Origin: Cherax quadricarinatus
Lineage: Eukaryota; Arthropoda; Malacostraca; Decapoda; Parastacidae
Length of the DNA stretch: 64,000 nucleotides
Assembly: GCF_038502225.1 (NCBI RefSeq)
Contig: NC_091307.1
Span: 24,469,678 to 24,533,677 of the forward strand
Direction: 5' to 3'
Position numbers and translations under genes: made by a program. Within the stretch, counting starts at the first letter, position 1. Each line of letters opens with the position of its first letter. Of this stretch, positions 24,548 through 35,312 are shown one piece after another. The notes under the pieces are model-generated. The model ran no database searches. It was not told the origin of the DNA and saw only the letters and a program-made list of their open reading frames with translations.

Positions 24548-25106
24548 ATTTAGGAGAAAGTGAAGAGGAAATTAACACAAGATGATAAAACTAAGTATTG
24601 CTTCATCTAAAATCTTTCAAAATCATAGTTATAAAATTCTTTCAAAGTGAAGATATCTGTGCTCAGTTATGAAGAGGATAAACCCATCAGTTGTATGGAC
24701 CTCACTGATAGCCACAAGGATATAATTTAGTATAACAAGCTACAAAATTTATACTGAAATGCAATAATGTACTTGGGAATAAGACAGTTTATGCCTGTAG
24801 AGCTCATCTAAATAGTGTGATTTTTGGGCAAATGCATTTGAAAACATGTATCCAAAATTAAACAGCACGTACTATGAAGGCCTCTCCACACACTAGTTAA
24901 TTCTGGATGTGCTTTTTCAACTGTGTTTACAAAAAGCTGCTCTATATAGAGGAGCTTTACAAGAGCTTACTGTATTTAAGAAATACAGTATACGAAATTC
25001 AATTTTCAAAAGAAATATAGCCACTAATGTACTTTTGCATGTGTTTGTGAAAGAGTGCGTGTGTGATATTCAGAATATTCAAATTAAGATGTTCATTTTA
25101 TTATTT
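24548..25106. other. MDM2 downstream flank
   Basis: On the minus strand this directly follows the in-frame stop of the RING exon, so it is 3' UTR, or an intron if the GTATGT site at 25126-25131 is used. TTTATT at 25097-25102 (AATAAA on the minus strand) lies too close to the stop to be convincing as the only poly(A) signal. No convincing terminal exon was found by eye. Confidence 0.4.
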
Positions 25107-26060
25107 CTACAGCGTGATAATTTTACATACCATGTGTATTTTTCTTCGACATACAGGGCATCGAGACCCACTGTTGAGCAGACGTCGGGCACACTGATAA
25201 CAAGTTGCCACATGGGCAATTCGGCCATGAGCAATAGAACCATTTCTAGGACGTAAGCAACAAATTACACATAAGTTTGAAATTTCTGAGGACTCTAATG
25301 ACTCAAAAGCTGAAGATGACATACTCTTATTTGCCACTATTTCCTCAAAATTAACCTCCTGTTTATTGGAAGAGGACAGAAACTGCATTCCAACTGCAGA
25401 TCTAACCCATTCTCTAGCAGGAGCATATTCCAACAACTTATCAAAGGCTTTGGCTTTAGCTTTAATGTCCACATTGAAACTGCTGTCACTCTCTTCACCC
25501 AGCTCACTGACCTCTGAGGGTCGAGCTCTTTTATGGCATCCAACATTTTCTGAATGAGATAATTTGCGCTTTCTACTGCTTGCATTTGATGGTGTTGTAG
25601 ATGCTGAACTCTTACCTGATGAAGTAGAAGCCTCTTGACTTGTGGAGAGATCTTTTGCTGATAACTGGGCTTCTGTAACTTTAAAATCAATTGTGTTTGA
25701 TCTGGATTTTCCCATTTGACACTCATCACTGAAATCTATTAAAATATCCTGAGACAAAGAAATCCCAGAGTCTTGAGAACTACATTGACCTAGAAAACAA
25801 TTTACATTAGGAGAGTCACTTTCAAAGGACACAGTTGAAGCTGTTGAAGACGTCCTTGGTAATTCTTCAAGATCTTGGTTACTACCACTATTACTACACA
25901 ACGTCGATCCTATCGAATGGTTTTCTTCAGGTATCGCGTTTTTTGTACCAAGCTGATCATCTGACTGAACCGAGTCTGATCTACGCCTAGAGTGTTTCTT
26001 CTTGGGTCGGGGCTTTCTCTTTCGTCTCTTGGGAGGGTCTGGCAACCAACTTTTCCTCAA
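25107..26060 (-). CDS. MDM2/MDMX-like E3 ubiquitin ligase, RING exon
   Basis: Acceptor AG at 26061-26062 after a T-rich tract; 317 codons in phase 0, stop TAG at 25107-25109. The first residues, LRKSWLP, continue the zinc-finger exon (…EKCWQ), as human CWALRENWLP does. They are followed by a basic PPKRRKRKPRPKKK stretch that looks like a nuclear or nucleolar signal, and a long Ser-rich linker. A C-terminal RING of MDM2 type occupies about residues 264-312: CVIC, then HGRIAH, CYQC and CPVC, a C2H2C4 ligand set. MDM2 family proteins ubiquitylate p53 and dimerise through the RING. The extreme C-terminus (…HMVCKIITL) lacks the aromatic tail of vertebrate MDM2, and a splice-donor-like GTATGT falls at that point. 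Confidence 0.93.
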   Translation of the reverse strand: MRKSWLPDPPKRRKRKPRPKKKHSRRRSDSVQSDDQLGTKNAIPEENHSIGSTLCSNSGSNQDLEELPRTSSTASTVSFESDSPNVNCFLGQCSSQDSGISLSQDILIDFSDECQMGKSRSNTIDFKVTEAQLSAKDLSTSQEASTSSGKSSASTTPSNASSRKRKLSHSENVGCHKRARPSEVSELGEESDSSFNVDIKAKAKAFDKLLEYAPAREWVRSAVGMQFLSSSNKQEVNFEEIVANKSMSSSAFESLESSEISNLCVICCLRPRNGSIAHGRIAHVATCYQCARRLLNSGSRCPVCRRKIHMVCKIITL

Positions 26061-26357
26061 CTGAAAAAAAAATTAAAAAATTGTGATATCTGAATAGCAT
26101 GATAATGAATTTTTTTGCACAAGGGAAATCCAATTAGACATATCAGTCTCCATTAATGGAGGCTATCCATCCCATCAACAGAGGCTATCACTTACCATAA
26201 GAAAGGAGGAACACTGCAGTAGGCCTGTTGGCCCATACTGGGCAGGTCCTTTACAATCCAACCCAACAGCAGAATATCTGCCCAACCCACTTTCAGTGCT
26301 ACCCTAACAATAAGCTCTGATAAATCTATTTACTCATGTACAAGTCCCACTCAAATA

Positions 26358-26560
26358 CAGTGGACCCCCGGTTAACGATATTTTTTCACACCATAAGTAT
26401 GTTCAGGTGCCAGTACTGACCGAATTTATTCCCATAAGGAATATTGTGAAGTAGATTAGTCCATTTCAGACCCCCAAACATACACGTACAAACGCACTTA
26501 CATAAATACACTAACATAATTGGTCGCATTCGGAGGTAATCGTTATGCGGGGGTCCACTG
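26358..26560. mobile_element. TA-flanked TIR MITE, family M1 (copy a)
   Basis: Exactly 203 bp between TA at 26356-26357 and TA at 26561-26562. TIRs are CAGTGGACCCCCG, extended inward by GTTAACGAT / ATCGTTATG. A second 203-bp copy in inverted orientation lies at 48409-48611. TA target duplication and short TIRs place it with nonautonomous Tc1/mariner-like elements. It is inserted into LINE E. Confidence 0.92.
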
Positions 26561-26761
26561 TACAACCCCTTTCACTATGTATTTATCCAACCTAAACTTG
26601 AAACTACCCAAGGTTTTAGCTTCAACCACCCTACTACATAGACTTCCACTCATCAACTACCCTATTTCCAACACAATACTTTCCTATATCCTTTCTAAAT
26701 CTAAACTTATCTAATTTGAATCCATTATTGCATGTTCTCTCTTGGAGGGACATCTTCAAGA

Positions 26762-26848
26762 ATGTATTTTCTTTTTGGGGATTTTCTTTCTTTTTGGGTC
26801 ACCCTGCCTCAGTGGGAGATGGCCGACTTGTTGAGGAAGAAAAAAATT
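26762..26848 (+). mobile_element. Tail-only LINE-A insertion
   Basis: About 85 bp: TTTTCTTTTTGGGGATTTTC, then TCACCCTGCCTCAGTGGGAG, then ATGGCCGACTTGTTGAGG and an A-rich end. LINE-E text resumes on both sides, so this is a severely 5'-truncated insertion rather than a remnant. Confidence 0.75.
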
Positions 26849-27014
26849 AGTACCCATCTTCCAATTATACATTTTGATCATGTCTCCCCTCATTCTTCGT
26901 CTTACAAGTGAAATGTAATTTAACCCGTAAATGGTCCAAACACATATATACGTTCACTACCCCAGTGCCCTGAATATTTTGAAAAAATAAAAAAATAGTT
27001 TTTTTTTTATTTAA

Positions 27015-27356
27015 CCCTTTGACTGTCGCGGCCGTATATATATGTCTTACGAGGTACCGTGTTTGATGTATAAATACTCGTAAATTCTAGCGGCTTCAAA
27101 TCAAGCAGGAGAAAGCTGGTAGGCCCACATGTGAGAGAATGGGTCTATGTGGTCAGTGTGCACCATATAAAAAAAATCCTGGAGCACGCAGTGCATAATG
27201 AGAAAAAAAAAATCCGATCATTTTTTTTAATTAAAATGCCGACTTTGTGGTCTATTTTCGTATAGTATTTATGGTTGTATTCTCGTTTTCTTGGTCTCAT
27301 TTGATAGAATGGAAAACAAATTATAGAAATAGAGGTGATTTTGATTGATTTACTAT
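27015..27356. mobile_element. piggyBac-like nonautonomous element, left part
   Basis: TTAA (27011-27014) followed by the terminus CCCTTTGACTGTCGCGGCC. The matching end is at 34611-34629 (complement CCCTTTGATTGTCGCAACC), 16 of 19 bases identical, followed by TAAA. TTAA targets and CCC-starting termini are characteristic of piggyBac. The element is split by the I-clade-like LINE at 27357-33923; its two halves total about 1.05 kb and show no transposase. Confidence 0.72.
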
Positions 27357-27531
27357 AAAAAGAAGCGCTAAGCCACAAGGGCTATACAGCGCTGCAGGGT
27401 AGGGAAGGAAGCGAGGGTATTGGATGGCAGAAGGGAGGAGGGATGATCAGCAGGTTACAGAAAACAGCGGGGCAGGGGATAGTACGGGGGTAGAGGGTAG
27501 CAAGAGATTGAAGTAGAAAGGGCTGAAGGTA

Positions 27532-30500
27532 TCAGAATTTGTGAAGTAAGTCAGTTGTTGTTAAAAAGTCAATGAGAGAGTCCGGATGAAAGGTGGGTCC
27601 ATCAGCGAGAAGGGAAGGTAAAGAGAGAGCAGCGGAGCGAAGACGACGACAGAGGTAAATTCTGCGTGCTCGTTGATAAAGTGGGCAGTCCAACAGAATG
27701 TGGCTGACTGATAATGGAGCTTGGCAATTCTCACAGAGAGGAGCAAGACGCCTCTCCATGAGATATCCATGAGTAAGACGAGTATGGCCAATGCGAAGAC
27801 GGGAGAGAGTAGTCTCCCAACCTCGACACTGGTGATAAGAAGACGGCCAGTAACCTATACTCGGTTTAATAGATTGAAGTTTGTTGCCGAGCATAGTAGA
27901 CCAACGTTGTTGCCAACGGGTGTGAAGGTGGGAAGATATTGCAGCAAAATAGTCCGTAAATGGAATACCTCTATAAGAAACTGGTAGGTCATGTACTGCT
28001 GACAGCGCAGCAGTGTCTGCCTGTTCATTGCCCTGTACGTCAACATGACCAGGGACCCAACAAAAAACAATATCTTTATGCTTGGTAAAGATGCGGCGTA
28101 GCCAAAGTTGGATACGGAGGACTAAGGGGTGAGGTGTATCAAATTTTTGTATAGCCTGTAAAGCACTAAGGGAGTCTGAGACAACCACAAATGATGACAC
28201 AGGCATAGATGCAATACGGATAAGTGCTGTAAGGATGGCATATAATTCAGCAGTAAAAATACTAGCCGAAGATAGTAAATGCCCTTGTACGACGCTGTCC
28301 GGAAACACTGCTGCGAATCCTACTCCGTCAGAAGACTTAGAGCCATCTGTGTACACAGCAATGGCATGAGAATGAGAGTGAAAGTGGTCAAGAAAAAGAG
28401 AGCGGGAAGCGACCGTAGACAGTTGGGCTTTCAAGCAAGGGAGGGAGAAAGAACAGACTCGAACAGCTGGAACTTCCCAGGGGGGTAGGGAAAAGTGAGA
28501 TGCTACATGTACATAGAAAGGTGGTAGTTGAAGAGAAGACAAGAGAGAATGAAGGCGAAGAGAGAAGGGACGGAGTAAACAGGGGTGGCGAACAAATAAA
28601 GAATGTCTACTAATATCAGTGACCATTCTATAAATGGAAGGATTGCGGAGATCATGAGAGCGTACATAGTAGCGCAGGCAATGGGCATCACGGCGATCGG
28701 ATAAGGATGGAACGTTCGCTTCTGCATAGAGGCTCTCGAAAGGGGAAGAGCGAAAAGCACCAAGGCATAAACGTAATCCTTGGTGATGAATGGGGTTAAG
28801 GCTAGAGAGAGTAGCAGGAGATGCCGCTGAATAGATCTGGTCACCATAATCAAGTTTCGATAAAATAAGGGTGGAATGTAGGCGAAGGAGGGTTCGACGA
28901 TCAGCCCCCCATGAAAGATGAGCAAGGGTTTTAAGAAGGTTCAGCCGGCTGTGACAAGTTGCCTTCAGAGAGGTAATGTGAGGTTTCCAGGATAACCTAC
29001 GATCAAAGAGGAGGCCCAGAAACTTGACTGTATCACGTTCAGGGATACGGGAGCCATAGAGGTAAAAAGGATGATCGGAGATGACAGAGCGTCTAGTGAA
29101 AGTAATTTGGTGCTGGAAAATTTAAACCCACGTGTGGTGGCCCAACTGGAAACACGGTCGACTGCATGTTGGAGAGAAAGTGTAATGAGGTGACAGTCAG
29201 CGCCTGCACAGGCAATAGCGAAGTCATCAACATAGAGTGATGACCAAATATTTGATGGAAGACTAGAGGCCAAATCATTAATAGCAAGGAGAAAAAGTGT
29301 TGTGCTCAGAACACATCCCTGGGGGACACCTTCAGCTTGGATAAAGTCCGGGGAGAGCACATTATTAACCCAAACACGGAAATGCCTGTCAGTTAAAAAG
29401 TTCTTAAGGAAGGATGGTAGATTGCCTCGAAGGCCTAAGGAGTGGGCTTGGGCTAAAATATTATACCTCCAAGTTGTGTCATATGCCTTCTCAAGCTCAA
29501 AAAATATGGCAATAACTGAGTGGTTATTCGCAAAGGCATTACGAACATACGTATCCAAGCGTAGTAAGGGGTCTATGGTAGAACGTCCCTTACGAAAGCC
29601 ATATTGACGAGTGGAGAGACTGTTGTGTGTCTCTAAATACCACACTAAACGTCTATTTACTAGGCGTTCCATTACTTTGCAAACTGCACTGGCAAGAGCA
29701 ATGGGACGATAGTGGGAGGTTTCATGTCCCGTAGTGCCTGGTTTGCGGAAAGGGAGAACAATGGCGGATTTCCACAGCTGTGGAAGAACTCCTTGTGACC
29801 AAATAAGATTGTAAAGGCGTAATAGGACTGCAAGGGCTGACTGATGTAAATGTTGTAGCATACGAATATGAATGTCGTCGGGCCCAGCTGCCGATGATCG
29901 ACAAGCTGAGAGTGTTGCCTCCAGTTCTTGAAGTGTAAAAGGCACATTATACTGTTCTTCTCTGAGAGAAGAAAAGTCCAAGGGTGCTAACTCTATAGCA
30001 GACTTTGAGGAAAGAAATGAGGGGCATAGATGGAGTCCCTGAGAAATACGGACCAGATGATTGCCAATTTCATTGGCAACATCTAGTGGGTTTGCTATAT
30101 CAACACCGGCAACCTGCAGAACAGGAGCCGGGTCAGGAGAATATTTACCACTCAGTTTTCGTACTTTTCTCCAGACTGCACTCATAGAGGAAGCAGAGGT
30201 GATGGTGGAAACAATCTCGCCAGCAAGTGCGTTTAGCGTCACGGATGACACGGCGAGCGATCGCACGCTTCTGTTTAAAATCAAGGAGTCTCTCTGTGGT
30301 TCTATTGTACCGATACCTGCCCCATGCAGCGCGTTTCAAACGTACTGCACGAGCACAAGCAGGAGACCACCAAGGCACGCATTTCTGAGAATGCCTGCCC
30401 GAAGTTTGGGGTATAGAATGAGAAGCTGCGGTGAAAACGGAGGACGAGAAGAGGTGTAAAAGCTCATCGATGGAGGATGAAGAAGGAACCTCTTTAAAAA

Positions 30501-31229
30501 CAGTTAGGTGTGAGTAAAGGTTCCAATTTGCCCGATCAAATTGCCAGCGTGGGGTGCGAAGAGGTGGCGAATATGAAGGGGAAGTAAGAATGATTGGGAA
30601 ATGATCACTGTAATGTAAGTCCGGGAGAACAGACCAAGTGAAGTCTAATGCGGCGGAGGAAGAGCAGACTGAGAGATCGATGCAAGAAAGAGTGTGAGTC
30701 CGAGGATCAAAATGGGTGTGAGTACCTGTATTTAAAACATGGAGGGGGTGGGTGGCAAGAAAAGCCTCTAACTGAATTCCACGGGAATCACAGTGAGACC
30801 CCCCCAGAGGAAATGGTGGGCATTAAAATCACCAAGTAACAGAATCGGTGGCGGTAATGACGAAACAAGAAAGGCAACATCCGGAATAGATAATGCCCGA
30901 GAAGGAAAGAGATATAAAGAACAGAGTGTATACCACCTATGTAAGTGGATACGGGCTGCTGTGTAATGCAGCGAAGTATGAACAAATAGCTGATGGTACG
31001 GAATATCAGTGCGTAGAAGAAGGGCACTTTCATTAAAGGTCCCATCAGGAAAAGGATCTGAAGAATACAATAAATTATAGCCTGAGATGGGAGAAATAAC
31101 AGCAGAGTGTAATTTTGGTTCCTGTAAGCAAACACCAACAGGGGAAAACTGGGAGAGTAACATCTGAAGCTCACCCCGATTACCCCTGAGGCCGCGTATA
31201 TTCCACTGTAAATAGGCCATGATTGGCAA
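27532..31229 (-). pseudogene. ORF2 of I-clade-like LINE copy 1 (EN-RT-RNase H), frameshifted
   Basis: ORF2 starts at 31229 (MPIMAYLQWNIRGLRGN), 35 bp after the ORF1 stop. The endonuclease includes LLLGDFNAHHFLWGG and then loses frame at a run of seven C (30799-30805), where copy 2 has eight and keeps frame. RT frame 30284-28965 carries AYDTTWRYNIL (motif A), AEGVPQGCVLSTTLFLLAIN (motif B) and LYVDDFAIA (motif C, 29221-29237). Frame 28626-27532 carries RNase H with all four acidic positions: YTDGS, AELYA, SDSLSA and NEQAD, plus CWVPGH. A C-terminal C-x2-C…H…C-like motif (LCENCQAPLSVSHILLDCPL) follows. It is interrupted at least twice and so inactive. Confidence 0.9.
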
Positions 31230-31264
31230 TGATAAAGATACTTGAAATCCGCAGGTAAGGGTTC

Positions 31265-33190
31265 CTAAGGACTAGAGGGGTTAGAAAAGTCCACATGCGG
31301 AGGTAGTGGAAAACGTTCAAGCAGCGAAGGAACGGTGCGCTGTGAAGAAAGGAGTTGCGCAGATGGAGCAGAGGAGAGAGAAAGAGCGGAAGGTGGATCA
31401 GTGTCCATTGATGGTTTGGTCTCTGCAATATATTCAGAGATTGCTTCAAGTGTTTCGGAATTCAGAGACGTCGTATGGGAGACAATATTGGAAATGGTAG
31501 GGGGAGGATAAGTAAAGATTGGAACTGTATTGGACTGTACCAAGGTAGTGGGGGGCGAAAGGGTGGAGGGAACTGGAGAAGCGTGGCAGGGGACAGAAGA
31601 GGCAGGAACCTGGGAGGTGGCAGAAGAGGAAGAAACTTGGGAGGGAACAGGGGAGGAAGGTACAGTACGAGGAGGAGGGTGAACCTCTACACTTGTAACT
31701 GAGCCAGTGAGAGGGGGAGAACCAGGGACAGAGACAGGGAGGGTAAAATGAGGAGGTGGAAGATGGGTAGGAGGTGTTAACGGACCTTTTTTTGACTTTT
31801 GAGAAGTAGAGGGACGATTGGGAGGAGGTGTCGTACGAGGTCTCGTCGATACTGAGGCTTGTGAGAGAGAACACGAAGAAGCGAGAGCAGACTGAGGCGT
31901 TGAAGTAGGGACATCTGAGCCGAGGACAGCAAAAGGATTAGATACAGGAGTGACTATGGGAGAGGTAACCACAGAGGTGGGTGTACAAGATGGGATACCA
32001 GAAGTGGGGGGACGTTTTGAAACACGGGAATAAGAAACGCGTGGGAGTCTCCCTTGGAGGCGGAGATGAGAAACTGCCATGGCATAAGGGAGACCTTCTG
32101 TCTCTTTGAGGTAACGGATTTCCCGCTCGTTTAAATAGACTTGACAACGGCGAGAGTACGAAGGGTGAGCCTCATGACAGTTAAGGCAAGAGGGAGATCG
32201 ATTGCAAGACGTATTAGAATGGTCATCGGCACCACAGACTGGGCATTCGGCGATAGATCTGCAATATTTTGCTGGATGGCCAAATCGCCAGCAATTTCTA
32301 CACTGTTGTGGTGTAGGGATCACCTTTCGAACTTGTAACCGATGTCCTGCTATATAAACTGAGGATGGGAGTTCTCGGCTGTCAAAAGTTAAACGACCCA
32401 CATTGCTAGGGTATCGTCTCCGCCCGCGGGCAGGAAGAACGTAAGTGTCTACCCTGAGGATTGGGAGATCTTGGAGTTCCAGCTGTTCAAGAATGTCAGT
32501 GCCACATGTCTGGAAATTTTGTTGAACTATGGTATGGGGCAGAATGACGGTACCACTACAAGAATTGAGGGAATGATGTTTGTCAAGAGTGACAGGAACA
32601 GTATCGATATGGGAAAGACGAGAGAGCTCATGAGCCTGGGTAGCATTCTGTACGGTAATGATGATCGTACCGCTCTTAAGAGCATGAAAAGAAATATTTT
32701 TACCAACATGGCGTAGGAGTGCCTTGCCAATACTGTGGTCAGAAAGATAGGCAGTAGAGGAAGTCGGTCATAAAGTGAAGAATTTAGTCCATTGTTCAGT
32801 CTGAAACTGAGCGTGGAAAGGTAGTGAAGGACGTGTCGATCGTTTCTGAGAAGAACGAGAAGGTGGAGAAGTATCATCAGCAGGTAATTGTCGTTGGCGT
32901 TTAGGCGTGGGACCAGAGTTGGTCCGACGTGGAACGGGTCGGCGATTTGAAAATTGCCGCACCGTAGAGGGAGAGGCCGGAAGCATAGTCAGAGGAGAGC
33001 GAAGGTCCAATAAATCAAAGGAGTCAGTCGAGGCCTCAGTACCTGAAGCGGGTGAGGAAACAGCACCGGCAATAGGTACAGAGGCATGAGGAGTGTCTGA
33101 AGAGTGGTCCAAAGACGAGGCGGGGTCAGAACGGGGTGCGGTATCAAGAAGGGGCCCGGGGGTAGTAGGTTCATGGACTAGGGCTGCCAT
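31265..33190 (-). pseudogene. ORF1 of I-clade-like LINE copy 1, one stop
   Basis: An in-frame 641-codon reading from ATG at 33190 (MAALVHEP) to the stop at 31265, apparently broken only by TGA at 32768-32770, where copy 2 has CGA (Arg). Three zinc knuckles lie at about residues 297-350: CRNCWRFGHPAKYC, CPVCGADDHSNTSC and CLNCHEAHPSYSRRC. A long Pro/Ser/Thr-rich C-terminus follows (residues about 400-620). Such ORF1 proteins bind the element's RNA. The single nonsense change is a CpG transition. Confidence 0.88.
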
Positions 33191-33923
33191 GGTTAGGTTA
33201 CTTCTTTCTTTTTGTTTTTAAGAAAAAAAAAGAAAGAAGAAAATAAAAATAAAAAAAAGAATAAAAAAAAGGGGGGGACCAGGGAGGGATAGTTCCTAGG
33301 AGGAATGAAAGGGCCAGAAATCTCCCTCCGCGCCCAAGAGGACCTCAGCACCGCAAGTAGCGCAGATGCAGCATGGAACCCGTGCCATACCCCACCCATC
33401 ATGCTAGTAAACTAACAATCCGGGATAGCAACCTCACATCTGCCGAGCTACCTCGGTGGACAAAAGAGAGGGCGGCCGGATATCCGCCACAAAGCATACC
33501 TCCTTCGGCCACCACCCCCGGAATCCGAAAGGTGGCTTCCAGAGATACACCCGTCGCCCGAAAGACACCCAAAGCTACTCCGGGATACCGGAGAGGGATC
33601 GGGACATCCCCAGGCGATCCAGATTCCACGGCAAACTACGCCACCGCCAAGAACCTCAACGGAATGGGATAGACCCCGGTATCCTTTCCCCTACCTAGGA
33701 ACTAGCGCGCCTGTGGGAGCAATCCCAAAGGCCAAAAAGAGGAAGGGCAAAAGGGACGGGTGGGGAGGAGGAGGAGGAAAGGAAAAAGGGGAGGATGGGG
33801 AGGATGGGATAGGGGAGGGGAGATTGGGGGGTAATTAGGTTCGGTCTGAGGAAGAAGACCGACAGGTCTAATTCCTCAGACCAAGAGCCTCTTCACCACG
33901 CCAAGGAGCCCCCCTTGAAGAGG
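33191..33923 (-). other. 5' UTR of I-clade-like LINE copy 1
   Basis: Noncoding region before ORF1, rich in Lys/Pro-type low-complexity DNA near ORF1 (33215-33275) and purine-rich at 33730-33835. The first bases of the element (33885-33923) can fold through CCTCTTCA and CCTTGAAGAGG. It should contain an internal pol II promoter if like other LINEs; no motif is certain by eye. Confidence 0.6.
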
Positions 33924-34623
33924 TCAAAGTAGGGGAAATGTTTGATTTTTGCCAATGTTCAAAAGTAAACAAATGATGCCATTGTCCAATAAATGTCCAA
34001 CTAGCCATTCTAATATGCAGTCATGAATGGGTTGATGTTATTTATACAATTATTACAGTATTGCAGTAGTCTTCATAACAGTAAGTCTTCTATTTTTTGT
34101 TTGAATAAAAATTCAAAATAGAAAGCAAGAGTAATATCGGAGGGGCCTGGAGACATGACTGACGAACAAAGAAAATGTTATTTTAGAGCCAGGAATGTCT
34201 GCATTGTTCATTCTGGACCTTATTTTGAAATTGTCATATTTTTTTTAGTTTTCGTGAAATTGGCCAAATTGCAAATTTCTGACCACATTATTAGGTAGTT
34301 GAAATCAGTAAATGGGCAGTTTCTTGTACTCAACCGATAGAAAAAATGGAGTTCTAAAGAAATAGCTATGAGTTTGGGTGACTGGAACAATGGAATTAGC
34401 CAAAAATAGGGCTCAAAGTGGGCGAAATCGCCGATTTGTAAACAGCGCCGAGGTCACTAACTTCACGAGAGCATAATTCCGTCAGTTTTCCATCAAATTT
34501 CTTTTTTTTTTTTTGGTGTCATTACAATCGGGAAAAGATTCTCTATCATTTCATAAGAATTTTTTTTTTTTTTAAATTTTGCGACACCAGGAGACACCGC
34601 AGGATTGGGGGGTTGCGACAATC

Positions 34624-34629
<6 letters not shown>
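33924..34629. mobile_element. piggyBac-like nonautonomous element, right part
   Basis: Continuation after the LINE insertion, ending in GGTTGCGACAATCAAAGGG, complementary to the left terminus at 27015. The interior is AT-rich with no transposase frame. TAAA follows where an intact target would read TTAA. Confidence 0.7.
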
Positions 34630-34685
<56 letters not shown>

Positions 34686-35050
34686 AGCACATTTTTCTAA
34701 GTGTTATAGGAAAAAAAATTTTAGAGTCAGTACTTACCGAGATATGAGGCCGCAAAGTTGACACTTGGCGATCACCTGACGGCAACGTGGAGCGCTGCCG
34801 CTTGCAAAAGTGTTGCCGATATATCTTTTTTTCTATTTTTCGTATTATTTTATATAATTTTTATGTTCTGATAATTACAAATTATAGTAGTTCTTGTCAT
34901 TTCATAACCAATCTTTGTTCTGACACTAGTATTAGGTAATGAAATTGTACTCCCATTGTCACAAACACACTGACAGGTGGACATTTACACCTGCCTTGGC
35001 CATTTACTATTGTCTTGGAATAAATACAAAGTATTTATATGTCCCAGCAA
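34630..35050. other. Poly(A) tract and unassigned AT-rich DNA
   Basis: A 53-bp A run (34631-34683) follows the piggyBac-like terminus. Then comes 34684-34830, with GATCACCTGACGGCAACGTG and AGCGCTGCCGCTTGC, GC-richer and unidentified. Possibly part of an outer element: the left flank at 26928 also reads TTAACCCGTAAATGG. Confidence 0.4.
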
Positions 35051-35051
35051 T

Positions 35052-35312
35052 GTTTTGGAGGAGGAGGAGGAGGAGGAGGAGGAGGAGCAGGAGGAGCAGG
35101 AGCAGGAGGAGCAGGAGGAGGAGGAGCAGAAGCAGGAGCAGGAGGAGCAGGAGCAGGAGGAGCAGAAGCAGGAGCAGCAGGAGCAGGAGGAGAAGCAGGA
35201 GGAGCAGGAGCAGGAGGAGCAGGAGGAGCAGGAGCAGGAGCAGGAGGAGCAGGAGCAGGAGGAGCAGGAGCAGGAGGAGCAGGAGCAGGAGGAGCAGGAG
35301 CAGGAGGAGAAA
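35052..35312. repeat. GGA/GCA (GGAGCAGGAGCAG) microsatellite, 260 bp
   Basis: Mixture of GGA and GCA triplets in blocks of 6, 9 and 12 bp. All six frames are open, giving apparent poly-Glu/Gln, poly-Gly/Ala and poly-Leu proteins that are not genes. Confidence 0.95.

Larger units (their letters stand above)
26193..26935 (-). mobile_element. LINE family E (CR1/L2-like) 3' fragment, twice interrupted
   Basis: Minus-strand C-terminal RT text: RRRMRGDMIKMYNW near 26890, and KLDKFRF…RKDIGK…NRVVDEW-type text at about 26640-26720. The 3' side reads GGACCTGCCCAGTATGGGCC and CTACTGCAGTGTTCCTCC. The element is split by an M1 MITE (26358-26560) and by a tail-only LINE-A insertion (26762-26848). Frames are broken. 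Confidence 0.7.
27357..33923 (-). mobile_element. RNase-H-bearing LINE (I-clade-like), copy 1
   Basis: A 6.57-kb minus-strand element with 5' UTR (33191-33923), ORF1 with CCHC knuckles, ORF2 with endonuclease, RT and RNase H, and a 3' UTR ending GGCTTAGCGCTTCTTTTT at about 27357-27372. The layout (ORF1 zinc knuckles, ORF2 EN-RT-RNaseH) fits the I clade or relatives such as Nimb. Copy 2 (36067-42217) is collinear. No target-site duplication was recognised, so ends are accurate to about 10-15 bp. It inserted into a piggyBac-like element and lies sense to MDM2 transcription. Confidence 0.9.

Noticed and set aside
24700..24770. Candidate terminal MDM2 exon on the minus strand (ttgcatttcag followed by TATAAATTTTGTAGC)
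   Set aside because: It has an acceptor-like sequence and a short in-phase frame with a stop, but the residues do not match the conserved MDM2 tail, so it is not called.
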